Below, piece by piece: positions 22,901-37,900 of a stretch of 64,000 nucleotides of DNA (the stretch's first letter is position 1; each line of letters begins with the position of its first letter). Under the pieces are notes generated by a model. It had not been told where the DNA came from. It saw only the letters and a list, made by a program, of their open reading frames with translations, and did no database searches. This DNA is from Branchiostoma floridae (taxonomy: Eukaryota > Chordata > Leptocardii > Amphioxiformes > Branchiostomatidae): the NCBI RefSeq assembly GCF_000003815.2, contig NC_049985.1:22363754-22427753 (forward strand). The letters run 5' to 3'. A program made the position numbers and the translations under genes.

Positions 22901-25900
22901 TTTCGACACGCTGTGGAGATCCTCATGATTCTGGTCAACTGTAGCCGCTTCAGAAGAAGGTTTGTCATCTATGTTTATGGTCACAAAAAATCTATCTTAG
23001 AATCGTATATCTTATTATTAAGGTGGTGGAGTCAACTTATAAAATTTGTTTCCTAAGTATCCAAAGCAAAAAAAGAAAAGAAAATCTGAACTAGAAAGAA
23101 CTCCACTAGTAGCTCTATCGACAAAATATGAAACGTAAAGGTCCAAAAGCATAAATATTTATTCATCCCTTCTCAATCTATATTCTGTTCCAAAGTCAGC
23201 AACTGAAACGCCCCTGTAGTTCCCAAAGAATCCGCTAGTAGACCCAAACTTATGTCACGTGTGTTCCTCAGGACATGAGACCTACGTAATTAACACCCCA
23301 AAATTGTGACTTTAGCTTGCATAGAGCACGAGCTGTCAAAACGGAAGTTCTGCTGCAGTATCAAGCAAAGCCACTAGGGACCAAAAATCCAATAATTTCT
23401 TTGAAAGGACAATACCTAACCACATACCAAGTTTTATGACAATTAATATTCATTCATAGCTTCTTGAATTATTTTGCTGAATAAAACCACAACTATACAC
23501 ACAAACATGCATACATGCATACATACATGCAAACGCTAGCGACAGCATAACCTTCTTTTAAAAGGTAACAAAAACGTACGTTAAATACCCAGAACTCTTT
23601 TGCTGATCTTTAGCTATGTCTTCTTTCTCCTCCTTCAAGATTTGGCCGAGATAATGTTACTACCACTTGTTTATGTTTCTTGAGATGCGTTTTACTGTCT
23701 GCATTTGTAGTCTTGGAGACAAACAGAAAAGCTGACAAGAACCCACTAGACTGTAAGTCAATTAAGACACTTAGATAAATCTTAAGACACTTTTTGGACG
23801 AGAGAGTACAATGAGAAGCTGAGAAGTTAATCCAGGTGGTCTTTTTCCTAATCCCGATTTTTATCATCTTATCTACCCTGGAGCAAATTGAGAGACAGGT
23901 ACGGTTCTATATATGTTCTTCAAATTGCTGAAATGTTTTGCGCTCTTTAGATTATTCATATATGAAACTTTCTGGGCACAACAAAAATATAGCGTCTTTT
24001 TAGTAAGGTCAAATACAAGCTACAAAATAGAAACATTCAAATTCTACTCAGTAAATAACAAAGACGAATAAATATCGATCTCTAATCTTGACACAATAAG
24101 GTGAGCCTAACATGAACTATCCTTTCTACTTTCAAAGCGATATCTTATGTCTTTACCTATTTTGAATTGTAATATGTGTATTTTGACTGTACCATATTGT
24201 GACACGCTTAAGTCTACTAGAACATAACACAAAGAACGGACGCTTGCGAGAAATGACAACCAAAAACACTTTTATCAGCGGGGGTCCAAAAGCAGCTTTA
24301 TGCATGAAATCTCCTGCAGGTTGTACAAAGTCCTACACAAATAATAATGTCAGTGGGGTTAATTCCTTTAATCGACACTTGCTATGTATAAGAGGTGTGT
24401 ATTGGCGGAGATAATCTTATCTTAAGAAGAAGAGTCTTATCTAAATTCCTGACTCATCTTTCGTTGAGCCTCTGGCTCCCTGCGAGATTTACGGAGGAAT
24501 GGGTGAAAAAGATGTAATCATTGACAACGAGAGAGCGTTTGGGATCTGAAATTATTGTTGCTGAATGTAATAAAGACTACTAGATTGTTATCTATTCCCC
24601 AATGAAATGAAATAGCGAGGAAACCCCCCTTAAAAAATAAACCAAAATCGCATCGACGAGCACTGGTTTGAAAATGTTTCTAATCCTAAGGCATTAGGAA
24701 TGGTTTTTCACTAAGCAATTGAACGGTGTGCTTTGTATCAGACAGAAATATTTGAAATAGAGCGCTAGAGTTCATTATCTATACATATACGTATCTTTCC
24801 CGGTTATATAAATCGCTAAAGGTGGTATCTCACTGCACTTGGAGCACTGGTGCGGCGCTGCGGGGTTCGTTCACGGCGGCAATGTTGAGTCATTTTCGCC
24901 AATTTTTTTATAGAGTCCATTCCGAGACACCATGAGGGTTTTTAGACAATAATTGTAATAAGTTGGAATCGTTTTGAATAAAAGAACGTCTAAGCCCCAA
25001 CAGTTATAACTTTTTCAAAAAAATTAATATGGAATTTTGAATCTATTTTAATTCCTTTGAATACTTTGGAAACATTTTGAAAGAGATCACACAAAAATCT
25101 CTTTATTTACAATAATTTTCAAACATCTGCAGGATTCTTTCACTTTTAGAAATATTTACAAAAAATGGTAAACCTTGCCAAATGGTAGAATTAATTTATT
25201 GCCCCATGAAAGTTAGCCCCTTTTGTCTGCCTGGTATATTTTTAAATTTCACTGCTGGGCACTGGTGGATCCTTTGTGGTGGGCCATTGTTGCATGGCAC
25301 CCAACCATACTTTGCAAGGATGTGTGAATTGCTATCTTCCCAGCCCACTGAACCATTTACAAAAAATGGTAGAAAATGGTAGAAAATGGTAAATAATGGT
25401 AGAATGCTGTTATCATTATTTAGAAACCATTAGAAGTATCCAATTCCACACCATGAATATTTCCAAAGTTTTACAGGACCAGGGAAATATTTATAAAGTT
25501 GAAACAGTGTTAAAAATATTTCTGAAGTATCAAATGTCCTAGACATATAATTACAAAACTTTAAAATCAATTCTAAACAATGGTAACAAACATCCGCACG
25601 GTGTCTTGGAATGGACTCTAACTTACATATTTTCGTAATACGTAAATTCATGACTTAGAAGACAACAAAATAAGCGAAACGTAAGAAGATTCGTTCTTTA
25701 TGTCTGAAATTCGTTGAGTATTTTTCTAACCCCGCAGTGCCGCACCTGTGCCGCAAGTGCAATGAGATACCACCTGTAGTAAATGTAGCCACGAGTTCGT
25801 TAGTAGTGCCCCCACCTTGCAATTGTATACACACATAACAATGGTAATCTGACAATGATGTACATTTTCTTACAGGTATCACACGGATAACAGTGCAGAC

Positions 25901-28900
25901 ACTGGAATGCCCCAGGCTACCTCTGATGACACATCGTCATCATCATCATCATCTCCATTCAGCTCTAAGAACTACTCCAACAAAAGCAGCGTACGTAAAC
26001 ATCTGGCACAAGCAAGCTTCTAATATACTCAGTATCTCCTGATCTCCACATAGATTTACTTCTTTTTAACGATCTAGTTATGCAGTGAATCCCGGCTACA
26101 AAAACTTTTGTTTTTGTAGCCGGGATTCAATTTTTCTTCCGAATTTAGCCAACGGCTGCCGCCTTTTTCTGCATTTTGACCTGAGTTTTGATTGGCTAAA
26201 TTCGGAAGAAAAAAATCTGAATTTTGATTGGCTTTTAAAATTCGGAAGAAAAATTGGAACCCGGCTACAAAAACAAAATGTTTACCCTCGGAAACATAAT
26301 AAATGCCTCAAAAAGAGATTTGCAATGATAAAAGAATTTTCCAAGGTACAGAATTTCAGTAAGACCTACCTAGACCTACGTCACATTTTCAAACCTGGGC
26401 CCTACCGGCAGCTTTCGAAGTATTATATACTTTATAAAAGACATCAAACTATACAAAACTTTAAGAGAATATAGTCGTGGGCATTACTTGTGTATATTTC
26501 TTTATCTATACAGCCCGGCCGAGGTCCAGTTTGGAAATGTATAACGTTAGGTTATTGAGATTCAGTTGAACACAATTTTGGATCGGATAGAAAATGTTTT
26601 ATTTGGATTAATGTTTTATTCGAATCATTTTTCTGAGTGTGAACGGGGTCTCAATACGAACGATCTTTAAACCATGTCTATCTTTTTTTTTCTGCACAGA
26701 TCGGGTGGGAGTTGGAGATGCACCTCACCACTCCACCTGAGATACGGAGCCAGGACCAGATCAAAAAGGTGGGCTCTTGTTGAAGGCCCCTTCACACGAG
26801 AGCAAGAATTAGCCGGAATGCCGTCAGAATTAAAATCCTTGTCTATTCTTCGTAGTGTATTCTAGAAATTCTCACTGCATTCGAGATATTTGTGCCCGTT
26901 CTTTTGGATGTCCCGAAACTTTTTGACATGCTAAAAACTCTCCCAGTACATTTGAAGTGAAGAAATATCGAACGGCATTCAAAGAGTATTCTACGTGTAT
27001 TTCAACTAACTACAGTATGACCGCATGATAAATTAGCCATAACTTGTGTATATTCATTGATAAACAGTTTTATTTTTGTTCCCGCAAACATCCCGGCCGG
27101 ACCCGGGTTTGGAAAAATGACCATAGCATTAATGAAATTGTTAAAATAAGGAGCTATTTTTGTTAATTTGGAGCCGCACCCTCATTTCCCATTCTGGGCT
27201 CTACAGATAACAAACTACAAATTTGCTGAGCCTAATATTACCTCCATTATTATGCAAAATGCGCAATTTGACTGATTGCGTACGGTTGGTATAATTGCTG
27301 TGTCAATTGTCATTCATCATACACAGACAAGACGCAATAATTACCCATTAATTGTTCTATTGTTCCTCACAGATCATCAGATACCTGAAGTCCACCAAAC
27401 CATTCTCTGTCTTCCCGACCGACATGGAGAACGAAGTGGCCAGATGTGTGGCCTATGAAAGGTACAGTAGTTAATGCTTGTTCACCTTTATTCGTGGGGT
27501 AACCTATATCCGTTGTATTAAAAAAAATGGCTATTTAGGAATGTCAAGGCTACGGACGGAAGTTTAAAGATTGCATTTTTTTTCAAAAACTGCAGAAAAA
27601 TAATGTCCGCCGACTTGACATCCCCGAATGCCCTCCTTTTCACTACAACGGATATAGGCTACCCCACGGATAAAGATGAACTATCGTTACCTCTGTGAAG
27701 GAGGTTCTCTTCTGATGGGGGTACTGTTTTTGGCGGTGTATGTGTGTTTGTACCTATAATTTTGGTTTTTGGATTTTGGTACGAGGGTAGTTATTGAGTG
27801 CAAAGAAACATGGTAATTTTAGAGCCCCCTGGCCCTAGTACATGCACTAGTTTTATGGCAGTCATGCTACAAAGTGCTACAATTGTTGCTGTAGCTATTT
27901 GTAGTCAGCTTAATATACAGGATACGGAGAGGGATATAGGAAACGGACCAGACAAGTTTCAGCTAGCTGTAGTCAGTGTAGTTTTGTAGTCATGTTTTAT
28001 TTACGGCAGCATTACAGACCGACACCCCCTTCTTGGATGCATTGTGGTATAGTCCATAGGCAACTGGTTAGTCTGGCGGGGTCAATGACCTCAATTTACT
28101 ACACCATGTGGCTCAACTTGTTGGAGGTTAAAAAAAGAGAGGCTGTGATTTTTTACCTCCTTGTTAGAACTATCTAGATACTGTTACATAGTAGTATATC
28201 ATGTTGTATCGTTTGTTGTGACCTGTACTGAACCCAGTGGGTATGTATATACAATAAAGGTCTTCATTCATTCATTAACAATAAGAAGAATGAAGACCTT
28301 TATTGTACAATTTTGCCCAACCGAGCTAAGTACAGGTCACAACAAGTCAAGATATACACACATAAAAGTGTCACAAATCTAGTCTAACACAAAAGTTCGG
28401 CTTCTTCTCGCTTCTTGGTAATAGTGAAAATGTAGGACTGTATGGGTTTCGCTATGGTCGGTTTGTCAAAACGCATGAGAAATATAAACTTGTCAGTGCT
28501 ACTCATGTGTCTAAAATGAGGGAATCTACTTTCTATATAACTAAATAGAGTATTTCTATCATTCGCATACATATCGCAATCAACAGTGAAGTGCACTTCA
28601 TCTTCTATCATGTTTGAGGTACAAAATTGGCAGACTCTTTGTTCTAGAGGAGTGCGGTTGTGCCTTATTAATGTTATTAACAATAATAACATTCATTCAA
28701 GTAAAAAATGCGTTGCAGAACAATAATGGTTTTGGTGCCAATTTGTTTAATATGGTGTTATTTGTGCAGAAATGTGAACGTTAAAACATTTAGTACTTCT
28801 TTGCGTTTACATACAGCTCTGGCTCAAATTCAACTTAAAATTATCAAAGTTGAATAGAAGATTTGCCTGGACGTCATTATCATAATCATAAATTGACAAC

Positions 28901-31900
28901 AGATACGTACTAAATACGTGAACATCACTCTTACATTTGTCATTAAATTACAGCAGATTATACGGGTAAATATTTTCTAAATTCTGCTATATTTCAAGGA
29001 TTTTTTATAACCCCATATAGGTACGACAACGGCCGAGTGATTGCCTTCCAACAGAGAAAACCCGAACGCTTCTATTACGTCTTAACCGGCAGAGGTAAGC
29101 AGAATAATTGATATTCCTTAATGCAATCAGCCGTTTTTGGTACACTACATTCCCTATTCATAACGGCAACAAATGGCATATAGCGGTCTAAACCTTAAAG
29201 TGTATTAAAAATGAACCTCCTCCAGACGAACTGGGGTATCGGGGTCCGATAGATTGGTACAATTGAATTACAGGTCTAGCTGATCAACAAGTAGTCTCTA
29301 CCAGACCCAAGCCTGGTCGAATAAGGGGACTTTGGGCAAGTTAGGAATAGAAGCCTAGTAGGAGATAATTGGCCTAGGAGTGTTGGCCGGACTGGCTGAG
29401 ACATACAGTGATGCTATGGCTGTGGACATCCCACCCGCCCAGACCAGATCAAAACTGGAAACTGACAAAATATTGAGTACTCAGACTGGAACTGCACTCC
29501 TCAACTATTTAACTCCTCTGGCGTGTTTTCTGTCTTATTTGGCCAAGTTCTTCTATTTTTCCAGCGACCTGTGGAGCCTGGTAGAGGCTAATCTACCCCC
29601 ATGTTGACATGCCCGATGCGATTGCGCCGAACGAGGAAGAAGCAGACAATAAATATCAGAGTTAGCAAGCTTTCAACCGTGATAATGGCGATGTAGAGAA
29701 ATAGAACTTGTTCATTTCTTCCTCTCGTGGTGCTGACTCGTGTACTATTTTTTATCGGTAACGTTGTCAAGCTGTAGGTCTTGTAGGATTCCTCCGTGTT
29801 TATTACGACATTCCATGGCTGGGTAAGCGTAGAGTCTGTAGTCAGCGTTACTGGAACATCAGTAGTCGGCAATGTGGTTGACTGATGCAGTTCACAAGCA
29901 TTCCGCTCAGCGGCGCTTGACAAAGGGAGCCGATTCAGCCTACTGGGGCTGCTACAGAAAAGGCGGTCTTTAGTTTTGCTGTAAGTCAGAAAGCAGGCTC
30001 CACAGGACTCACAACAAGCGTGGTCTTTTTCACCTTGGCAGGTTTCTAGACACTTTAGTTTGACCATAAGCCATGCGAGGTCGCAGTCACAGCGAAAAGC
30101 GTTCCCGCCGATCATTGTTGTTGTCACCTTTGGCCATCCCAGTTCGTACTCAGAGAATGATTCAAGTCTATTGTCCCTCAGGTCTACAAACTTCAACTTA
30201 GGAAGATGTCCGATGACGATGTCTAGTTTTACGTATCGCAGTCGGTTACTAGGCAAAAGCAGATACTCCAAAGCAGGCAAATTACGCAGCGAATCCCATG
30301 AAAAAACTTCGATGGAGTTCCAAGTCAGATCGAGTGTGTAGAGTTTCGGCAATGGTGGTAGGTACGTGATGTTTCGAATGGCGTTGGTTGAGAGTTCAAG
30401 TCGACCAGTGTTAGGTGGTATATCGCGAGGAAACGTCGGAAGGCCGAGGCACCGACAGTTAACCAATGCCCCCAATGTTGAGAAACGGAATGTCTTTGTC
30501 TTGCACTTGGTTGGCAGACAGTGACATTCTAACTGGAGAGATACCAAAGTAGCGAGCAAAAACAAGTTACGTACGTTCATATTCAGTCAGGAATCACACT
30601 TCTTGATGCTGTAGGTTAGTGTCATCAAGCAACTGCAAGGTGCTTGGCCCAGAACTCACAGACACTGGGTTCGAACCCTGTTATGCTACCGATGCTGTGC
30701 CCCTGGGAAAGTCGTTTTACACGATTTTTATCACTCCACCCAGATGGAAAAATTGGCATTTACTCCGACTGGGGAGGTAAAATACGGTGAAAGGAAAGGA
30801 AAGGGCTCCGACTCCCAATACCGTGCTCTAGCCACAGTGGATAACGACCTACTGCCACAACAAAAAGTAGTTACTCAAGCAACTGGATATGGTTTTGAAA
30901 CGGTCAGACGTTTCGGATACAATCTACTATCCTTCGTCAGTGACACTGAAGTGATCTGGAAGATACAGGTCTTTTATACTCTAACTATGAATGAAGACAA
31001 TTTCAGATGTCCAATAGGAAACGTTGTAAGACAATTCAGACTGAACCACGGATTTAAAAGAGCTATCGCACCACGTACCTTTTACCCGAGCTGATAGCTT
31101 TCTCACATATAGTTGGATAGGAGTGGAGTCAAATATTAAACACCATACCAGGACGTTCTGCTAAGTGACGCAGCCTCAGCACTCTGCTTACCACTCGAAG
31201 AAACAAACTGCTATGAGAACCGTTAGTCAATTCAATGTCTGGTTTAGAACACACCGGAAAATGCACGTGGGCGAAGAGGCACAGACAATTCAAACAGTAC
31301 CCATGACGACTCAGGTTCCAAGAAATTCTCCTTGGCCCACATCGTTAAGCCCCCTTCCCACGATAGCAAGAATGAGCCGGAATACCGTCAGTATGAAAAA
31401 AAAGCAACTGACTGCCACGCGAGGACCGTTAGTCAATCCAATGTCTGGTTCAGTAGAACACACCCGGAAACTACACGTGGGCAAATAGGCACAGACAATT
31501 TGAACAGTTTCCCTGGTTCAATTTCCAAGAAAGTCTCCTAGATGTATAACAAGAATGGTGACCTCTGATTGGTTGTCTGATTACAGTACGGAGGGAGGGG
31601 GGGGGGGCATTTTGTGACGCCTGTCTTTAAATCCAGTGTAGGACTAACCCTGTGTTTACACAATCTATCACTGGCTGGGGTTAATTCTCCCACCTGGATC
31701 TATCCGCGCCTATAAGCACCTAATGATCATATTCAAGCACACATAATTGAGCCGTAACGATGCTTAAACTCTTAAAATAAATTTAAATGAGTTTTAATAA
31801 TCATCTTTAAAAAACGTAAAGGCAACTTAAAAAAACGTAAAATAAGGATCTATCCGCACATACCTTTTTGAACTTATAGTCCAATTTATTGTGTATTTTC

Positions 31901-34900
31901 TTCCTTCACCCCAGTCAACCTAGTGCGCCTGTACCAGTTCTCAGCGTCAAGCGATGTCGCCAAGTCCATGGGCTTCCTGGCCAAGGGCAAAAATTCAAGT
32001 GTAAGTTCATTTTTGTGTAGCCTCCGTTGCAGTCTTCGTAACGGGGCTGTTTTTCAACGTTGGCTATGTTCTCTTGTTTGCCGAGGAAGGGAGTTTGCTG
32101 TGGAAAGGAGTTTGCCGTGCACGTGAGAGCGAGTCTTTGCCCCGTCTCGCTATCATACGAGACGGGATGCGATACGAGCGAACCAACGTCCCCCTCCCCC
32201 CCCAAAACAGCCCCGTTACGAAGACTGCAACGGAGGCTAAATTTTCTGCACGATACGCACCATCTAAGGATAATTTTCGCTTCAAATGAATTTTACATCT
32301 TAAGATCACAATAGCATCATGCAGAAAAGACACAATAGGAACATTTCAAAGTAATACTTTTCATTCCAACAATAAATGAAACAATACACTAGTAAATACG
32401 ATTATGTTGTCAATCATTTGGAAATTCTGCTTGAATCCTTTTGAAGCAAATGAGAAAAAGTGTGATGGTAGCTGAAACAACAAACTATGGCTTTCCGAAT
32501 GCTTCTTATTCTTATCATTATTGATTCTTATGTAACAGTTTTGGTATGGATTATCATTATATAGTTACGCTATGGTTTGTTACGCCTAAACGTGTTTTCT
32601 CCTTGTGTGAATCAAGCCGGTGAGGCTATGGGACCGGTGAGGTGAGGAGAGAATCATATAAAAACAAACAAACAAACAAAGAAACAAACATGATGTATTT
32701 TTCCTTCTGTGTAGTCCGAAGAGATGGAGAGCCAGTCCCCAGGAGAGTACACCATGGTGTGTAAGGGACAGGTGGAGGTGCTACTGATAGAACGGGAGGT
32801 AAAATATCACTTTTAATACATGTATTAATGTCAAATGTTAATATTTATCTTGTTTTAATGGCTGATATCAATATATAGGGATAGCTATTGCACTGATCGG
32901 TAGCCTGTGTGGTCTTAAAGCCCTGTCTTGAAATCTAATCGAATCCCGATTGCTGTTGATCACCTGACTTGCACGCTACTGTAAAGTGTCGCAGTCCTTG
33001 TGACGGGACGTTTTAAAAGTCGTGCACGTGGTCCACTGATCGCTGTGCTTGTCGAAAAGAGCTAGGGGAATTTCCGCCGTACAACCTGTAAATACATAGC
33101 GTCTGCAGCTGTCTTCTCTTTCATGACCAGTGGAAGAATAACCCTTCATAGGACGATAAAAATGGATCGAAATCACTGTATCTTTATTTGGAAACAATTA
33201 TCTAAAATTACAAGCTTTCTCTTACAATAAATAGGCATTTCAAGTGCCAATTTCAATATCATTTCTCTCCATTTACAGTATTACTTTTATCTACAAAACG
33301 TCCAGTCGGAGCCACCGATAGATTTTCTCAGGTAATTTTTTCAATTATTTCGTTGCTTTTGAGTTGTACTCACCTCACAGTAGCATTTATACAGAATGTA
33401 TATTGGTTAAACATCCGATAACTTTGCTTGTGCTTCCAAGCATATTATCATCACTGTCGAATATACGAAATTCACTGATCGTTTTCCCGATACAGGACCC
33501 TCAATCTGTTCCGAGACTTTCCATGTGAACTGTTCCTAGATAACAAGGAAGCGGTTATACAGAGATATTACGGGTGAGACATATTTGTCAAAACTATCGT
33601 ATGTATACGGAACATGTCCCTTTTCTATATCTATTGTGTATACATGTATGTTACCGTAATGAGAATTTTAGGATTTGATGCATATTTTACACAAACGTCA
33701 TTTTTAGTAATGTTAATGTTTATCACAAAATGTTGGATTTATGTATGTGTCATTTGTGACTTAGGCACTTTAAGTACGGTAAGGCACTTCAAGTACAAGT
33801 ACGGTAAGGTACTTTAAATACAAGTACAGTAAGTCGTAAATTGTACCTTATCTTGCAGGAAGGACAAGTTAATTCTGAAGGAGAACGCAGAGACAAATTG
33901 GATGTACATCGTTAAATCGGTAAGTTACCATCTAGAAATAAGTACGATGGCTTTACAACACGAAAACGGAAATCTATTACTGATTATCAGCTGTAGTTTG
34001 TAATGATAATACACATGCGCGGGCGACAGGAATTCTGGGTAATGTGTCAAAGGTGAAATTCCCATGAATGTAACAACTTCTCCATTTTGCCGGCGCCAGT
34101 ACATACGATCCTGACATTGTCACGCAAATTTTAACAATGGTCGAGAAGAGACTGTTTACATCTGGTGGGCTTTCACCTTTGACATATTACCCATTACCCA
34201 GGATACCTGTTGCTCGCGCTTGCGTAGTGAACTCTGTGAAAGAGCATATATGAATATATGAAGCATATATGAAGGCGCCATTTTGTTCTTGTTTCAGCGT
34301 TATCTAATATAGGACAGTGATTGGATATAGGAATCCATGAAATGTTATCTACTTGTATCCGTACAGGGGAAGTGCAAGTTGGTCCGGCGGCAGAGTGTAG
34401 AAAGCGCCAACAACTCCCACCTGTTCCGCGGGAAACGGCCAGAAGACGTGGCGTGCGGCCGGCCCTTCAGCCATGCGGACAGTAAGAGTACTGCAATAAC
34501 TATCAACTAATCGCCAAAAGCAAACAAAACAAAACCACCTGCTTCACCTAGAGAAAAAGTGAACTTTTTCAAACATGTTTGGATTGATCCTGATTTATTC
34601 TTGATTTTTTTTTGTATTCGACAGAACAAATTGTTTGCAGATGACAATTCTTTTTCATATATTACAGTAATGATGTCACATCAACTTCAAGCGAAGAGAA
34701 AAACAACGTGGCCGCTCTACACTTCAGTGAGTACCCGTATTCTTTTCCCCCTTTAGTGACATATGGGATGTATATCTACGGTAATAAACGACACAGAGCG
34801 AACAGTGACTAAGAAAGAATCTGTCTGTGGCGCAAGTGCATACGTATACCCCTGTACTGTACTCTAGTAGGCTATGGCCTAAGTGTCCGTGCTATATGAT

Positions 34901-37900
34901 TACAATTGTTGATGCTGCAGATTGTCTCAAACTAATTAATTTGTTCTTTTTTGTAGAGCTATAACTTTGAAGACGACCTGCTTGAGGCCATGAAGGACCC
35001 GTTCCTCACGTCCTTTGCAAACATCAACTCAAACATCAACTCCAGAAATCGTGTCAGAAAACCGGTAAGAGCTTGAGTTTGTAACTGTTCGCATAAATAT
35101 CGAGATATCGTTGAAGAAGTTCATCAGTCACGTATGTTATTAGCTAAATCGAAAATTTGGAGGTACGTTTTCTACCTTTAATAAACAGTCACTGTTGGAA
35201 GTAAACTGACTTAGGAACTGTCCGTATGAAGCTTTAGGAACACATAATTTTACAGTATACACCCCTACAACCTATCTATGTAAAGACTAGCGGTCCAAGT
35301 AGATGTCAGAAAGTGCAGGAAGTACAGGTCTGAGTTGGTAGAACTAGTTGTTTATCAGACATGGCACATCATAGATATTTTACTTTTGTGGGAGGTATTG
35401 TATATGATCGGTCTGCTTGTCTGTGTTTCTATATATTTTCCATGAACACGTCATCGATTGACAAGAAGTGATCAGTAGACACATTAAAAGTTCATAAAGT
35501 ATAACTTTTTGGGCCTGTGTTTGCGCAGGTATTTAGGCCTAGGCCTATGTTTACCGTAGAGTGACTGAGGGTGATCAAAAGACACATATTACTCTCCAAG
35601 CTGCGGTTGGTGGTGAAGAGGCCCGTCAGTGGCACGGGGAGTGCGGACAGAATACGGGGTGTATCATAAAATTTCCACAATCTTCTCCCACCAACCTCTG
35701 CCTGAAGAGTAACATATACTGTTGACCGCGTATACACCTGTTTGAGGCTTTGAATTCCAAGATATCGTGAGATCTTTGAAATATGTACTTTTCAACTTTG
35801 CAGAGAGGACGGATCCACCTCCCTCCCCTGAGGCATCCCCACAGCCCGGGGAGCGGTGAGACGTCGGCCCGGAGCCGTAGATCGGAGGTGGGGAGGTCCC
35901 GGGTCGGGAAGCTGCCCCACGCGGACGGGGACATTCAGCTCTTCTTACAGGACACCGTCAACGACTCTTGGAGGGGTGACGCGCCTTCAGTCAGACACGC
36001 GTACTTGCAACTGGGTTTCGTCGGTCCGGGCGAAATCTTCGTAAGTTCTTCTTGATCCTTCTTCTTTGGTTTCAGTCTACCAACTTCAACTTGCTGAAAA
36101 TTTTGTGGCTTAAATACCGGCTGTAAGGTTTGATTAATCTCCAAGCAGATCCTACGGTGCCATAACTTAGTATCAAAGCCGGCCATGGCCAAGGAGTATA
36201 GTCGGCCAAAGCTTAAAGGGAGTCAAATACAACCGTGGATCTGCTTGGAGATTAAGGTTTGATCCACTCACACCGGGAAGGTCCCCTACTCTTTTTGATA
36301 AGTGTGACGGATTCGTCATCATCATATAAAGACTTTCTTAGTCGATACCTACGCTACGCTACGCTACGTGGGGGGGTGGGGGCGATATTGACTTCCAAAA
36401 ACCTTTGACGCACTGCTGACGTCACACGTTCATGAAGTCATGAGTTGAGAGCGATTGGGTTGGAAAGCGGAAGAGAAATGAGCGATTCAGTCAAAAATTA
36501 CGTTCCACCATTTCTTTTTTTAGTTGGAGAACGTGTGCAGTTCGTTTTTATAATGATGACCTTCTAGCTATTGGACATGTCTACATAATATTAGGTACAT
36601 ATTTTGTACCATCTTAAGCCGTCCTCCACCACTCTATCAAGAATCTCTATCCCAACGTCTTCCTGAGTTAAATTCTGGTCAATGCCACGTTTCCAAACCG
36701 GTGCCCGGTTGGTTAGTTTGTGGGCACGAAAATGTGATATAAGATATGAAAAAAACTCACAGAATGTTGACAAAATAGTCATAAGTATAATTTGTGAATA
36801 TTTCTTGATGCGTACATGTATTTTTCGTCTCCGCTAACAGCCTGACCGGACCCCGGTTTGGAAACGTTACCCCGGCATTACAACCACTTTAGGTCCCATT
36901 TTAACTTTCAACGTGATATCCGAGAAAAAAAATAAAGGAACGAGAACAAATGAAAGAATATCTTCGTTTTGAATTGTTTCCACAGGGTACTAGCGACCTG
37001 CTGAAGAATTACAAGGACCCGGATGACGAGTATAAGGACGAGGTGCAATCAGTCAGCTTGGTAAGTAACAATCAAAACATGGAATATCTAAAAAAATTAT
37101 TTCTCGGCAAGTATAACGCACTATGTGCATTTTCCACACATTACATGTACATGCTACCCTCTCGGGCACATGACATCATCGGGTTCTTGACTTTTTGACA
37201 TGTGTTAACATTCACTTCTTGACAGCCTGCCCAAACAACTAGACGCATGCCAGTTCAACCTTTGCATCCTGGCAGTCTCCGTTTATAAGTCGGCCGGGAA
37301 CAAACTTGGAACCTAGCCAATGTGATCAAACTTGAACACACATGTCAAGACAATCACACATACAGACCCGAAGCGATATCATTATTTTCACGGACATAAC
37401 AACATTGCCTTAGAACACATACACACTCGTTATTATATAGAAACAATCAAAGCTTTAACATTTGCTATGATTATAGTGTTCATGACCTGCCCTGAGGTAT
37501 ACACCATGTAGCAATACTCTCCAAGCAGAGGTTAAGCTCCGGCTGTTTTTTTAACGCTTTTTTAGTCATTTTTATCGGGCTTTCTATTTTGTTTGAATTG
37601 TATATTGTATTGTCAAAACCTATGGCGGATTCAAGAAACCCCGATAAAAACGACAAAAAAACAACAACAGCCGGAGCCTATCCTCTGTTTGAAGGGTATG
37701 TAGTAAGCCATGGTCGGTTAATATAACCACAGAAATAAACCACAGAGTAAGCGAAGCGGACTATTTGATGATACCGATATGATAATACCTAATCATTGTT
37801 CCTACCTTACCAGGTGAGTGATGGAGCGGAGTTAGTTCTCATCAACAAGAGGTTCTTCCTGAAGTACGCCAGTAACCAGGCACTTATGAAGATTCAGGCA

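Noticed and set aside
30660-30690. GGTTCGAACCC resembling a tRNA T-arm
   Set aside because: No matching acceptor stem, D-arm or anticodon arm; the context is a dispersed repeat.
34668-34726. Alternative reading of CNBD2-like exon 14 as SNDVTSTSSEEKNN
   Set aside because: It looks natural but breaks phase with exons 13 and 15, which only join through the IMMSHQLQ frame.
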